Both the position numbers and the translations under genes were made by a program. The notes under the pieces were generated by a model. It searched no databases, was not told the DNA's origin, and saw only the letters and a list, made by a program, of their open reading frames with translations. Below are positions 51,111-59,799 of a DNA stretch of 64,000 nucleotides, piece after piece. Within the stretch, counting starts at the first letter, position 1. Each line of letters begins with the position of its first letter. The DNA comes from JAQGMV01 sp035626595. GTDB taxonomy: Bacteria; Pseudomonadota; Gammaproteobacteria; Burkholderiales; SG8-41. The stretch lies in NCBI GenBank assembly GCA_035626595.1, contig DASPNJ010000037.1, forward strand, positions 4,666 to 68,665, in the 5' to 3' direction.

Positions 51111-51169
51111 GCCGTGGATATTACAATTTCATGCCACTGGGGTCGGCGCGCGACCCGGGGAGAGCTACG

Positions 51170-51553
51170 ATGCGGCTGAAATCCGGAGTGATTTCGTTGG
51201 CGTGCTGCGCGGCTCTTGCCGCGCCCTGTCATGCCGCGGAGGGGTTCACCGACGGCGAGAAGCTGCTGGCGTATTGCGCAGACGCCGAAAGCGACAGCCC
51301 GAAGATCAATCCGTTTCGAGCGGGCTATTGCTTCGGATTCATCGAAGGCGCGCTGCGCGGGTGGGAAGCGCACGCGATGGTGCGCAACGCGCCCTTGAAC
51401 TACTGCATACCCGCTGGCACGAGCATCGGCGTGCTCGTCAGCAGGATTGCGCAGCACGTGCGCGAGAACCCGGCGGCGCGAGCGGGCAGGGCAGAGATCT
51501 CGGTGCTCCAGGCCGTGCAGCGCGCGTATCCTTGCGCGCAGCCGGGGAAATGA
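51170..51553 (+). CDS. exported Rap1a/Tai-family-like protein
   Basis: A 127-residue exported protein: signal peptide (about 1-22, cut after CHA), then LLAYCADAESDSPKINPFRAGYCFGFIEG near 32 and two more Cys (YCIPAG and YPCAQ), giving two likely disulfides. This pattern matches the Rap1a/Tai family, some of which are immunity proteins against type VI amidase effectors. No effector or secretion gene is in the window, so a different role is quite possible. The ATG follows GGGGAGAGCTACG. Confidence 0.6.
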   Translation: MRLKSGVISLACCAALAAPCHAAEGFTDGEKLLAYCADAESDSPKINPFRAGYCFGFIEGALRGWEAHAMVRNAPLNYCIPAGTSIGVLVSRIAQHVRENPAARAGRAEISVLQAVQRAYPCAQPGK

Positions 51554-51554
51554 C

Positions 51555-52034
51555 CTAGGCGGGCATCTCCGCCATCAGCTCGGCTTTGCGCACGGTCATC
51601 GCGACGGCGACCGCCTCGAGGTCGATCGCGCCGAACTGCTTGACCAGCGGGAACAGCTCGGTTTCCGCTTTGAGGACCCGCTGCTTCACGTGCTGGATCA
51701 CGCGCATGAAGTGCGCGTTGCGCCGCCTGTCGTCGGCGTGCGCCTTCTCGACTTCTTCAACTAGCTCGAGGATCGTGTCGTGCTCCTCTTCTGCCGCGCT
51801 GACAAGGCGTTCCACCGCTTCATCGGTGTGCGCCTCGACGGCCGGATAGAAAATTTCCGTCGCCAGCGTGTCGTGGATCCTCAACTCGGCGCAGACGTTT
51901 GCGATGACGCCCGTCAGGTCCTGGTGCTTCTGCTGCCGGTGCTCGAACTCCCTGAACAGCCACTCCAGCTCACGGTGGTCCTGCATCAGGAGATCGAGGG
52001 CGTCGAGCGCAGTGCGCGTGTTGTCATTGTTCAT
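51555..52034 (-). CDS. hemerythrin-domain protein
   Basis: A 159-residue four-helix hemerythrin-like protein. Candidate di-iron ligands are His20 (MQDHRELE), His near 55 (IHDTLATEIFYP, with the Glu), His near 89 (EEEHDTILE) and the late His/Glu (HFMRVIQH, ETELFPL). Such proteins sense or handle O2, NO or iron. The ATG at 52034 follows AAGGAACATC. A hairpin followed by a T-run lies in its leader. Confidence 0.88.
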   Translation of the reverse strand: MNNDNTRTALDALDLLMQDHRELEWLFREFEHRQQKHQDLTGVIANVCAELRIHDTLATEIFYPAVEAHTDEAVERLVSAAEEEHDTILELVEEVEKAHADDRRRNAHFMRVIQHVKQRVLKAETELFPLVKQFGAIDLEAVAVAMTVRKAELMAEMPA

Positions 52035-52044
52035 GATGTTCCTT

Positions 52045-52082
52045 AGAAAAAACGCACACGCCCCGACCGCTACAGGCGGGGC
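52045..52082 (-). promoter_or_regulatory. hairpin plus T-run in the hemerythrin leader
   Basis: On the minus strand arms GCCCCG and CGGGGC (52082-52060) enclose 11 nt and are followed after 7 nt by TTTTTT, just before the Shine-Dalgarno. It could be a terminator for the TPR transcript or an attenuator. The gap between stem and T-run weakens the call. Confidence 0.35.
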
Positions 52083-52191
52083 ATGGAAAGCGTAGGAAGA
52101 CCAGCGATGCGGCCTCAAGGCGGAAAACGAGACCCGGCACATCGGCGGAGGCCCGGAGTATGAGGCCCGGGGCCATAAATAGCAATAAAAT

Positions 52192-54012
52192 CTACAGCTT
52201 AGAGAGCTCGATGGCCGGCTTGCCGCTGATCCACGCGCGCTGGAAGCGCTCATCGACCGCTTTCGCTTCGCGCTTGAGGCCCGCGCGCGCATACGCCTCA
52301 CGCAGGCCGTACAGCGCCCACGCGTTGCTCGGTGTGCGCGCGAGGCTCGCGCCGAACGCTTCGCGCGCGCCGCGGGTATCGCCCTTCGCGAGCAGCACGG
52401 CGCCGAGCGTCTGCCGCACCGGGTAGTACCAGTAGGCAGGCTCCATGTACGGCAGCTCGTCCTGGAGCTTGATGGCGGCGTCGAGCTCGCGCACGGCGCC
52501 GTCGAGATCGTTTCCCGCCTGCGCGATGCGCGCCCGCAGGACGTGCGCCGCGATCCGGGTGACTTCCTTCGCCGGAATGTTCCACGCCGCGAATGGTTTG
52601 TAGTCGGTCGTCTCGAGAATGCGGTGGAGATCCGCGAGCTCGGCGGAGGCGGCTTTCGTATCGCCTTTCTGCGCAAGCGCGACGCCGCGCGCATACCGCC
52701 ACGCCGTCTGGATGTACGGCAGTTCCTTCCCCGGGTCCGGCAGCGCCATGATCGATGCTGCGTCGCCGAACTGGGCGTGCGCGTAATACGGCGCGGCCTT
52801 GATGGGCTGAAGCACGAGCACCTCACGCGCGACGTCCGACGGGATCAATCCGGCGAGCTTGTTCGCGGATTCGAGCACCGTCTTGCCGTCGCCGCCCATC
52901 TGCGCCGACACCATCACGAAGTGCACGTTGTGCGGGTAGTACCCGAGCGGGTACACGCCCGACGGCTTGCGCGCGGCGATGTACGCCTCGTCCACCTTCA
53001 CGGCCTGCCGGTTCAGTGCGAGCGAATCCTTGTAGCGGCCGAGCACGAGATAGATGTGGCTCGGCATGTGCACGAGGTGGCCGGCGTTCGGCGCGAGCTT
53101 CGCCAGCTTGTCGGCGTAGCGTTCCGCGCGCTTCGGGTTCGCGGACGCCTCCACGGCGTGGATATACAGATGGATCGCGCCGGCGTGATCGGGATCGGCT
53201 TTCAGCACGCGTTCGAGCGTCGGGACGAGCTCGGCGACCGCCGCTTTGGCTCGCGTGCCGCCGCGTTCCCAGTAATTCCACGGCGAGACGTTCATGAGCG
53301 CGTCGGCGTAGAGCGTGCCGATCTCGTTGTCCTGCGGATACCGCCTGGCGACCTGCCGCATCTGCGCCGCATACGCGGCATCGAGCGCGGACCGGTCGCC
53401 GTTCACGCCGGCCGAGTAGCGCTTCGCCATCGCGGCGATCAGCGCCTGTTCGCGGCGCGACGCACGCGCGGCGAGCTTCTGCGCGTTCTGGATGGCGGCG
53501 AGCGCGGGCACGATCGCCTTCTCGTCCATCGGCGAGTTGATGTTCGGCCCCAGCGCCCAGGCCTCGCCCCAGAAGCACATCGCGCAATCCGGGTCGAGCC
53601 GCTGCGCCTTGCGGAACGCGCGCAGCGCTTCATCGTGATTGAAGCCCCAGGCGAGCCGGTAGCCCTGGTCGAAGTACTTGCGCGCGAGCGCCGAGGACGT
53701 GGTGATCTTTAGGCTGCGCGTGCCGATGCCTTCGAAGAGCGGAGGATCCTCAACCGGCGCGCCGGTTGAAACCGATTGCGCGGCAGACGGCGCGGCCGGA
53801 CTGATCTCGGATTTTTTCCGGGGCGCGTCCGGTGCCGCCTGCGCGAGGCGCACGAGCGGGAATCCGGCGGTGCCCGGCGCGCGGCAGAGCGAGCCGTCCA
53901 CGGCGGCGAGCTCCGGGACGAAGACGGTAGCGAACTGGGCCTGGGGCGCCGAGGCCGAGCCCCCGAACACGCCGGCCGCGACTGCAAGAACGAGCGCTTT
54001 CTTCATGTGCAT
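52192..54012 (-). CDS. exported tetratricopeptide-repeat protein
   Basis: A 606-residue exported protein with a signal peptide (about 1-26) and TPR-like helical pairs, for example YRLAWGFNHDEALRAFRKAQ near 120 and HLVHMPSHIYLVLGRYKDSL near 310. His/Trp-rich motifs (DCAMCFWGEAW, VHMPSHIY) recur in this family and could bind a ligand or metal. It probably works in the periplasm. The function is unknown. The ATG at 54012 follows GGAGACCGCC. Confidence 0.82.
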   Translation of the reverse strand: MHMKKALVLAVAAGVFGGSASAPQAQFATVFVPELAAVDGSLCRAPGTAGFPLVRLAQAAPDAPRKKSEISPAAPSAAQSVSTGAPVEDPPLFEGIGTRSLKITTSSALARKYFDQGYRLAWGFNHDEALRAFRKAQRLDPDCAMCFWGEAWALGPNINSPMDEKAIVPALAAIQNAQKLAARASRREQALIAAMAKRYSAGVNGDRSALDAAYAAQMRQVARRYPQDNEIGTLYADALMNVSPWNYWERGGTRAKAAVAELVPTLERVLKADPDHAGAIHLYIHAVEASANPKRAERYADKLAKLAPNAGHLVHMPSHIYLVLGRYKDSLALNRQAVKVDEAYIAARKPSGVYPLGYYPHNVHFVMVSAQMGGDGKTVLESANKLAGLIPSDVAREVLVLQPIKAAPYYAHAQFGDAASIMALPDPGKELPYIQTAWRYARGVALAQKGDTKAASAELADLHRILETTDYKPFAAWNIPAKEVTRIAAHVLRARIAQAGNDLDGAVRELDAAIKLQDELPYMEPAYWYYPVRQTLGAVLLAKGDTRGAREAFGASLARTPSNAWALYGLREAYARAGLKREAKAVDERFQRAWISGKPAIELSKL

Positions 54013-54187
54013 GGCGGTCTCCTTCGACTGCGGGGCAGTGTAGTCAGCCGACGTTTCGGGCCTATTTCCGCCGGGCCGCGGTGTGTTTCGACCGCGTTGC
54101 AGGCCGCCGCCGCGGCGCCGGGTTTGACAGCCCGAACGTCCATGCGCTACAGAGTCGGGTTCCCGCTCCTCACCTTACCTATCGAAA

Positions 54188-55384
54188 ATGAACGCTCCCG
54201 AACCCCTGAACGCGCCGCTCCCGCTCTCGCGCCTCACCGTCCTCGATCTCACGCTTGCGCGTGCGGGCCCCACCTGCGTGCGCCATCTCGCCGACTGGGG
54301 CGCGAACGTAATCCGCGTCGAGCCGCCCGCGCACGGCAACGAGGACATCGTCGGCAACCGCGTCGGCCCTGACTTCCAGAACCTCCACCGCAACAAGCGC
54401 GTGATCACGCTCAACCTCAAGGACCCTGCCGGCCACGCGGCTTTCATGCGTCTGGTGAAGACCGCCGACGTGATCGTCGAGAACATGCGCGCGGACGTGA
54501 AGGGGCGGCTGAAGATCGCGTGGGAAGACGTGCACGCGGTCAACCCGCGGCTGGTTTACGGGAGCATCAGCGGCTTCGGCCAGAGCGGACCGTACAGCCA
54601 CCGTCCCGGCGTGGACCAGATCGCGCAGGGCATGGGCGGCTTGATGTCGGTCACCGGCGAGCCCGGCAAAGGCCCCGTGCGCGTCGGCGTCGCGATCAAC
54701 GATCTCACCGCGGGCAATCTCCTCGCGCTCTCGATCATGATGGCGTTATACGAGCGCCACTACACCGGCGTCGGCCGCTGGGTGCACACGAGCCTCCTCG
54801 AGTCCCAGATCTTCCTGCTCGATTTCCAGGCGAGCCGCTATCTCATCAAGGGCGAGATCGCGAAGCAGGTCGGCAACAACCACCCGACGAGCGTGCCGAC
54901 CGGCGTCTTCCCGACGGCCGACGGCGCGATCAACATCGCGGCATCATCGACCCGGCTGTGGCCGAAGCTCTGCGATCTGCTCGGACACCCGGAGTGGAAA
55001 GACAAGGCGGAATGGAAGACGCAGATCGAGCGGCGCAAGCACCGCGCCGACGTTCACGCCGCAGTCGCCGAAGTCACCAGAACGAAAACATCCGCGCACT
55101 GGGACGCAGCGTGCGACAAGGCGGGCATTCCGTGCGGCCCGATCAACACGATCGATCAGGTGTTCGCCGACCCGCAGGTGCGGCATCTCGAGATGGCGCA
55201 GCCCGTGAAATCGCCGCAGCTCGGCGAGCTCAACCTCGTCGCGACGCCGATCAATATGTCGGGCCTAAACAAGGCGCTGCGCAGCGCGACGCCGGACATC
55301 GGCGAGCACACCACCGAGGTGCTGAAGAGCGTCGGCTACTCGGATGCCGAGATCGAGGACCTGCGCAAGGCGGAAGTCATCTGA
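54188..55384 (+). CDS. CaiB/BaiF-family CoA-transferase
   Basis: A 398-residue type III CoA-transferase with TVLDLTLARAGPTCVRHLAD near residue 18, YGSISGFGQSGPYSHRPGVD near 121 and the active-site segment RWVHTSLLES near 196. At the first position of the acidic pair this paralogue has His, and at the second Glu. The C-terminus TPDIGEHTTEVLKSVGYS is standard. The ATG at 54188 has only a weak Shine-Dalgarno. A convergent pair of Bug receptors follows, a frequent neighbourhood. Confidence 0.9.
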   Translation: MNAPEPLNAPLPLSRLTVLDLTLARAGPTCVRHLADWGANVIRVEPPAHGNEDIVGNRVGPDFQNLHRNKRVITLNLKDPAGHAAFMRLVKTADVIVENMRADVKGRLKIAWEDVHAVNPRLVYGSISGFGQSGPYSHRPGVDQIAQGMGGLMSVTGEPGKGPVRVGVAINDLTAGNLLALSIMMALYERHYTGVGRWVHTSLLESQIFLLDFQASRYLIKGEIAKQVGNNHPTSVPTGVFPTADGAINIAASSTRLWPKLCDLLGHPEWKDKAEWKTQIERRKHRADVHAAVAEVTRTKTSAHWDAACDKAGIPCGPINTIDQVFADPQVRHLEMAQPVKSPQLGELNLVATPINMSGLNKALRSATPDIGEHTTEVLKSVGYSDAEIEDLRKAEVI

Positions 55385-55386
55385 TT

Positions 55387-55420
55387 CTGGACCCCGGCCT
55401 GCGCCGGGGTGACGACGGAC
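55387..55420. repeat. class B dispersed palindromic repeat
   Basis: Hairpin ACCCCGGCCTGCGCCGGGGT between the convergent CoA-transferase and Bug genes; a likely bidirectional transcription end. Confidence 0.8.
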
Positions 55421-55422
55421 GA

Positions 55423-56433
55423 CTACTGGTCAATCTTGATGTTGCGCTCGCGCACGACCTTCTGCCACTTCGCGAGCTCGGTGCGGATACGTACGGAGAA
55501 CTGATCCGAGTCGAGCGACAGGGGCTCGTAAGCCTGCTGCGCGAGGAACTCACGGAACTCGGCGCTGCGCGCGACTTTCAGCGTCTCGTTCTGAAGCCGC
55601 GCGACGAGCGGCTTCGGCAGCCCCGCCGGCGCGATGAGTCCCGTCACGAAATCGGATTCGGCAGCGGCGAGACCGAGCTCGGCGAACGTCGGCACGTCCG
55701 GCAGCAGCGCGCTGCGCTTCGGTGTCGTGATGGCGAGCGCCCGAAAGCGCTTCGCAGTGATGTGCGGCAACGTGGAGGCGGGCGAGTCGGCGACAAAGTC
55801 GATGCGGCCGCCGAGGATGTCGACGTGCGCGCCCGTGACGCCTTTGTACGGGACGTGCTGGAAATTCGCCTTCGTGACGACGCTGAAGAGCTCCACCACC
55901 ATGTGCGTGAGCGTGCCGGTGCCGCTCGAGCCGTAGGTGAGCTTGCCGGGCGCCGCGCGGCCGGTGCTCACGAGGTCCTTGAGCGTCTGGATCTTTGCCT
56001 GCGACGAGACCACGTACACGAAGGGTGAGACGCAGAACGCAGCGACCGGCAGCAGCTCTTTGGGATCGTACGGCGGCTTCATCACGCTCGGCAGCACCGA
56101 CATCGTGCTCGTGGTCGCGATGAGCAGCGTGTAGCCGTCCGGCGCGCTTTTCGCCACGATGTTCGTGCCGAGCGTCGTGCTCGCGCCGGGCCGGTTGTCC
56201 ACGACGATCTGCTGTCCGAGCGACTGCGAAAGCTGAGACGAGAAGCGCCGCGCGATGATGTCGGTGCCGGCGCCCGTGAAGAGCGGCACGATCGCGCGTA
56301 TCGGGCGTGACGGATAGCTTTCGCCAGGGCCTACCGCCGCGTATGCCGTCGATTGCGCGAAGGCGGTTACTCCTGTCATTGCGAGGAGCGCCAACGCGCG
56401 ACGCGGCAATCTCGTGGCGCACGTCAAAGCCAT
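55423..56433 (-). CDS. Bug/TctC-family receptor with repeat-encoded signal peptide
   Basis: A 336-residue periplasmic receptor with YPSRPIRAIVPLFTGAGTDI, VVDNRPGASTTLG and YGSSGTGTLTHM. The ATG at 56433 overlaps the stop of the upstream Bug gene (TGATG) and follows GGTGGAG by 5 nt, so this start is well supported. It forces translation through a class C repeat: residues 4-20 (CATRLPRRALALLAMT) form the basic and hydrophobic part of the signal, cut after TAYA near 32. The tandem pair may see related ligands. Confidence 0.92.
   Translation of the reverse strand: MALTCATRLPRRALALLAMTGVTAFAQSTAYAAVGPGESYPSRPIRAIVPLFTGAGTDIIARRFSSQLSQSLGQQIVVDNRPGASTTLGTNIVAKSAPDGYTLLIATTSTMSVLPSVMKPPYDPKELLPVAAFCVSPFVYVVSSQAKIQTLKDLVSTGRAAPGKLTYGSSGTGTLTHMVVELFSVVTKANFQHVPYKGVTGAHVDILGGRIDFVADSPASTLPHITAKRFRALAITTPKRSALLPDVPTFAELGLAAAESDFVTGLIAPAGLPKPLVARLQNETLKVARSAEFREFLAQQAYEPLSLDSDQFSVRIRTELAKWQKVVRERNIKIDQ
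56375..56423 (-). repeat. class C dispersed repeat inside a Bug signal peptide
   Basis: Complete copy running from GTCATTGCGAGGAGCGC to CAATCTCGTGGCGCACG, wholly inside the coding region and read in frame. The same frame is used at 17927-17975. Confidence 0.88.
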
Positions 56434-57440
56434 CACATCTCCACCTTGATGTTCGCGTCCTTCACGACCTTCGCCCAGCGCTTGATCTCCGAAGCGATCG
56501 CATCCCGAAACTGCTGCGGAGAGCTCGCGATCACTTCGAGGCCCATCGCCGCGAGCCGCTCCTGATTCTCGGCCGCGCGAAGAATGCGCGCGATCTCCGC
56601 GTTCAGCTTGTCCGCGGTCGGCTTCGGCACGCCGCGCGGCCCGAGTATGCCCTGCCAGTCCCGCACCTCGAGATTCGGCACGCCCGCTTCACCCATCGTC
56701 GGCACGTCGGGCAGTTGCGCCGAGCGCTCTTTCGACGATACCGCCAGCGGCCGCAGCCGGCCCGCCTTTATGAACGGCAACGAAGAGGTCATTGAAGCGA
56801 AGCTCATCGACGTATTGCCCGCGACCAGATCGGCAATCGCGGGCCCGCCGCCTTTGTACGCGATGTGCCGCAGCTTGGTCCCGGTCTGAAGCGCGAAGAA
56901 TTCCCCTATGAGATGCGGTGCGCCGCCGATGCCCGATGAGCCGAACGTGAGCGTGTCCGGCTTCTGCTTCGCGAGCGCGATCAGCTCCTTGACCGATTTG
57001 ATCGGCGTCTTCGAATTCACCACGAGCACGTTGCCGACGGCAGCGGTCATGATAATCGGCTCGAAATCCTTTACGGCGTCGTACGGCAGCTTGAGCACGC
57101 TCGGGTTCACCGAATAGCGCAGCGACACCAGCACGAGTGTGTAGCCGTCGGGATTCGCTTTCGCGACGATGTCCGTGCCGATGATCTCGGCGGCGCCCGC
57201 GCGATTGTCCACGATCACCTGCTGGCCCCAGCTTTCGCTCATCCGCTGCGCGACGACGCGAGCAAGGCCGTCGCTGCTTCCGCCCGGCGGCACCGGCACG
57301 ACCAGCCTGATCGGGCGCGACGGAAAGTCCTGCACGGTCGCCGACTCTGCGCTGGCGGCTGCGAGCAGCAGCGGTACAGATGTCATCGCGAGCAGGCTGC
57401 AAAGGCCGATACGGCGACCCCGTGGTGCACGCAAATGCAT
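56433..57440 (-). CDS. Bug/TctC-family receptor, upstream gene of a tandem pair
   Basis: A 335-residue periplasmic receptor with FPSRPIRLVVPVPPGGSSDG, VIVDNRAGAAEIIG and FGSSGIGGAPHLIGE. The ATG at 57440 follows GGGGGAAACC. Its N-terminal residues 2-20 (up to SLLAMTS) correspond to a worn class C repeat (57382-57432); the rest of the signal is cut near 34. The stop overlaps the next Bug start. The SMP-30-like gene starts 70 bp away in the other direction. Confidence 0.92.
   Translation of the reverse strand: MHLRAPRGRRIGLCSLLAMTSVPLLLAAASAESATVQDFPSRPIRLVVPVPPGGSSDGLARVVAQRMSESWGQQVIVDNRAGAAEIIGTDIVAKANPDGYTLVLVSLRYSVNPSVLKLPYDAVKDFEPIIMTAAVGNVLVVNSKTPIKSVKELIALAKQKPDTLTFGSSGIGGAPHLIGEFFALQTGTKLRHIAYKGGGPAIADLVAGNTSMSFASMTSSLPFIKAGRLRPLAVSSKERSAQLPDVPTMGEAGVPNLEVRDWQGILGPRGVPKPTADKLNAEIARILRAAENQERLAAMGLEVIASSPQQFRDAIASEIKRWAKVVKDANIKVEM
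57382..57432 (-). repeat. degenerate class C repeat at a Bug gene start
   Basis: GTCATCGCGAGCAGGC on the left and GGCGACCCCGTGGTGCACGC on the right match the class C ends with several substitutions. It is an older-looking copy in the same position and frame as the other two Bug-associated copies. Confidence 0.6.
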
Positions 57441-57510
57441 GGTTTCCCCCTTTGAACGGCGAAGCTATAGTGGCGGCCTCGCGGAACGCTCGTCAAGAAG
57501 GGGAGATTCC

Positions 57511-58431
57511 ATGAAGACAGGATTGGCGGCAGGTCTGACCGCCTGCGCCGGCCTCGTGGTTTCCTCGTTCCCGCTTCAGGCATTCGCCGGCGAATCCAAA
57601 CCGCTCCGTGTCATCTCGGACCATACCGCCGGCGGATTTCAATTTCCCGAATCCGCCGCCTACGACCCGCGAGCGAAGGTTTTTTACGTGAGCCAGTTCG
57701 GCGGCTCCAAGCTCGATCCCGCCGCGAAAGACGGCCAGGGCAAGATCAGCAAGGTGGCGCTCGACGGAAAGGTGATCGAGGAGCGCTTCCTGCCGGCGGC
57801 AGGCGAGACGATGAACAAGCCCAAAGGCATCTGGGTAAAGGCCAACCGGCTGTGGGTGACCGACATCGACAGCGTATGGATCTTCGATCTGAAGACGAAG
57901 AAAGGCCGCAAGCTCGATATTCCCGGGATCACCTTTGCGAACGATCCGACCGTCATCGGAACATCGTTGTACGTGAGCGATAACCGCGCCGATCGCCTGT
58001 ATCGCATCGAGCCCGCCGATTTCCTGAACGCGAATATCGCGCCGCAGATCAGCATTCCGCTGGCGGGCAGGTCCATCTACCCCAATGGTGTGCATCCCGG
58101 GAAGCGCGGCGAGGTCCTCATCGTGGGCTTCCAGTCGCCGAAAGAGCCGCGCGGCATCTATTCGCTGACCAAGGACGGCGAGCTGAGGGAGCTTGCGAAA
58201 GGTCTCGGACGTCTCGACGGCGTCTATCAACTGCGCGACGGCTCGCTGCTCGTCACCGACTGGAACTCCGGCTCGCTCTCGCGCTGGACGGAGAAAGGCG
58301 GCATGGAGAAGCTCGCAGCGCACTTCAAGGGGCCGGCGGATTTCGCAACGATCGAGGACGGCAAAGGCGTCACCGTCGCCGTGCCCGATCTCCCGGGCAG
58401 CCAATTGCGTATCATCCGACTCAGTAGATAA
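57511..58431 (+). CDS. exported SMP-30/NHL-like beta-propeller
   Basis: A 306-residue exported propeller: signal peptide (about 1-26, cut after AFA), then ESAAYDPRAKVFYVSQFGG near 47, KGIWVKANRLWVTDIDSVW near 107 and SLLVTDWNSGSLSRW near 246. It resembles gluconolactonase/strictosidine-synthase-like propellers, which often bind calcium and open lactones. The ATG follows GGGGAGATTCC. Confidence 0.82.
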   Translation: MKTGLAAGLTACAGLVVSSFPLQAFAGESKPLRVISDHTAGGFQFPESAAYDPRAKVFYVSQFGGSKLDPAAKDGQGKISKVALDGKVIEERFLPAAGETMNKPKGIWVKANRLWVTDIDSVWIFDLKTKKGRKLDIPGITFANDPTVIGTSLYVSDNRADRLYRIEPADFLNANIAPQISIPLAGRSIYPNGVHPGKRGEVLIVGFQSPKEPRGIYSLTKDGELRELAKGLGRLDGVYQLRDGSLLVTDWNSGSLSRWTEKGGMEKLAAHFKGPADFATIEDGKGVTVAVPDLPGSQLRIIRLSR

Positions 58432-58437
58432 TCCACG

Positions 58438-58535
58438 TCGTCATTCCCACACGAGGCGGGCATTCGGAGTAACCGTCATTCCCGCGCAGGCGGGAATCCA
58501 GCAACCGTCAGCCCGCCGCAGCCCGGGATCCAGAG
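58438..58535. repeat. class B repeat cluster between propeller and FKBP genes
   Basis: Three degenerate GTCATTCCCGC-type units in tandem fill the gap between the stop and the next start. Confidence 0.8.
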
Positions 58536-58540
58536 AACCG

Positions 58541-58942
58541 ATGCTAAAGAACCTGATTGCCACCGCCGTCTGTCTCGCGCTGCTCCCTGCTGCGTACGCG
58601 CAGACCATCACCAAGAGTAAGAGCGGTCTCATCTACGAGTCGCTGAAGGAAGGCAAAGGCGAGCCGCCGAAAGCGACGGACACCGTGCGCGTGCACTATC
58701 GCGGCACGTTTCAGGACGGGCGCGAGTTCGACAGCTCGCACAAGCGCGGCGAGCCGACGGAATTTCCGCTGAACCGCGTCATCCCGTGCTGGACCGAAGG
58801 CGTGCAGATGATGAAGCCCGGCGGGAAGGCGCGGCTCACGTGTCCGCCGGACATCGCGTACGGCGCGCGCGGCGCGGGCGGCGTGATTCCGCCGAATGCG
58901 ACGCTGCAGTTCGAAATCGAGCTGCTCTCGGTCAAGCGCTAG
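58541..58942 (+). CDS. periplasmic FKBP-type peptidyl-prolyl isomerase
   Basis: A 133-residue protein: signal peptide (1-21, cut after AYA) and one FKBP domain with TVRVHYRGTFQDGREFDSS, PLNRVIPCWTEGVQMMKPGG and YGARGAGGVIPPNATLQFE, the full set of active-site landmarks. It catalyses proline isomerisation during folding of exported proteins. It is probably a separate transcript from its neighbours. Confidence 0.93.
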   Translation: MLKNLIATAVCLALLPAAYAQTITKSKSGLIYESLKEGKGEPPKATDTVRVHYRGTFQDGREFDSSHKRGEPTEFPLNRVIPCWTEGVQMMKPGGKARLTCPPDIAYGARGAGGVIPPNATLQFEIELLSVKR

Positions 58943-58964
58943 AAGTTGCCCTCGCAAAACATTT

Positions 58965-58992
58965 CGTAGGGTGCGCTGATAGCGCACCGCAA
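58965..58992. repeat. class A dispersed palindromic repeat, single hairpin
   Basis: GTAGGGTGCGCTGATAGCGC plus ACC, the cleanest single unit of the class. It lies directly before the ribosome-binding site of the dienelactone hydrolase gene. Confidence 0.85.
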
Positions 58993-59006
58993 CCAAGGAG
59001 AAAACC

Positions 59007-59675
59007 ATGGGTAAACAAATCGAGCTCACCGCGTCCGACGGCCACAAATTCAACGCCTATGTCGCGGAGCCCTCCGGCAAGCCGAAAGGCGCGCTCATCG
59101 TCGTGATGGAGATCTTCGGTGTGAACAGCCACATCCGTCGCGTGACCGACGAATACGCAGGCGATGGGTACCTGTGCATCGCCCCGGCGTTCTTCGACCG
59201 CGTCGAGCGCGGGCTGGACGTGGGCTATACCGGTGCTGATCTCGAGAAGGCGCGCGGCCTCATGCAGAAGATGAACTTCAACGATCCGCTGAAGGACGTC
59301 GAAGCAGCGAGACAGCACGTCGCCAGCGCCGGAAAGACCGGCATCGTCGGCTGGTGCTGGGGCGGGGCGCTCTCGTTCAAAGCCGCGTGCAACGTGAACG
59401 GTCTCGCTGCGGCGGTGTGCTACTACGGCGGCGGTATCCCGAACATGATCGACGAGAAGCCGAAGTGCCCGACGATGTTCCACTGGGGCGAGACCGACGC
59501 CTCCATCCCGCTCGAGAAGGCGAAGGCCGTCGCCGAGAAGCACAAGGACCAGGTCCACCACTTCTATCCGGCGGGCCACGGCTTCAACTGCGAGCAGCGC
59601 GGCTCGTATCACAAGGAGTCCGCGGACACGGCGCGCAGCCGCACGCTCGGTTTCATTCGCAAACACATCGGTTAG
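59007..59675 (+). CDS. dienelactone hydrolase family protein
   Basis: A 222-residue cytoplasmic hydrolase with the dienelactone hydrolase triad: Cys117 (GWCWGG), Asp164 (GETDASIP) and His191 (GHGFNC), plus Glu36 (VMEIFG), which activates the Cys. The classical role is opening dienelactone in chloroaromatic breakdown; many homologues have other substrates. No muconate or catechol genes are near. The ATG follows AAGGAGAAAACC. Confidence 0.92.
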   Translation: MGKQIELTASDGHKFNAYVAEPSGKPKGALIVVMEIFGVNSHIRRVTDEYAGDGYLCIAPAFFDRVERGLDVGYTGADLEKARGLMQKMNFNDPLKDVEAARQHVASAGKTGIVGWCWGGALSFKAACNVNGLAAAVCYYGGGIPNMIDEKPKCPTMFHWGETDASIPLEKAKAVAEKHKDQVHHFYPAGHGFNCEQRGSYHKESADTARSRTLGFIRKHIG

Positions 59676-59754
59676 CGGCGATCGTCACGCGCGTGCGAGG
59701 CCATATTTGGCCTCGTGTGCGTTTCGTGACCATCATCTCACCCGAAAAGTCTTG

Positions 59755-59768
59755 GGCATCATGATGCC
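59755..59768. promoter_or_regulatory. perfect palindrome upstream of the membrane-protein gene
   Basis: GGCATCATGATGCC lies 31 bp before the ATG at 59800, in less GC-rich sequence. It could be an operator; no regulator is known. Confidence 0.35.
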
Positions 59769-59799
59769 TGACAGCTAGACAACGCTTCACGATCACGCC

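Noticed and set aside
51170..52034. Remnant of a type VI secretion locus around the Rap1a-like gene
   Set aside because: Neighbours are an LLM oxidoreductase and a hemerythrin. No secretion component, effector or repeat scar is visible.
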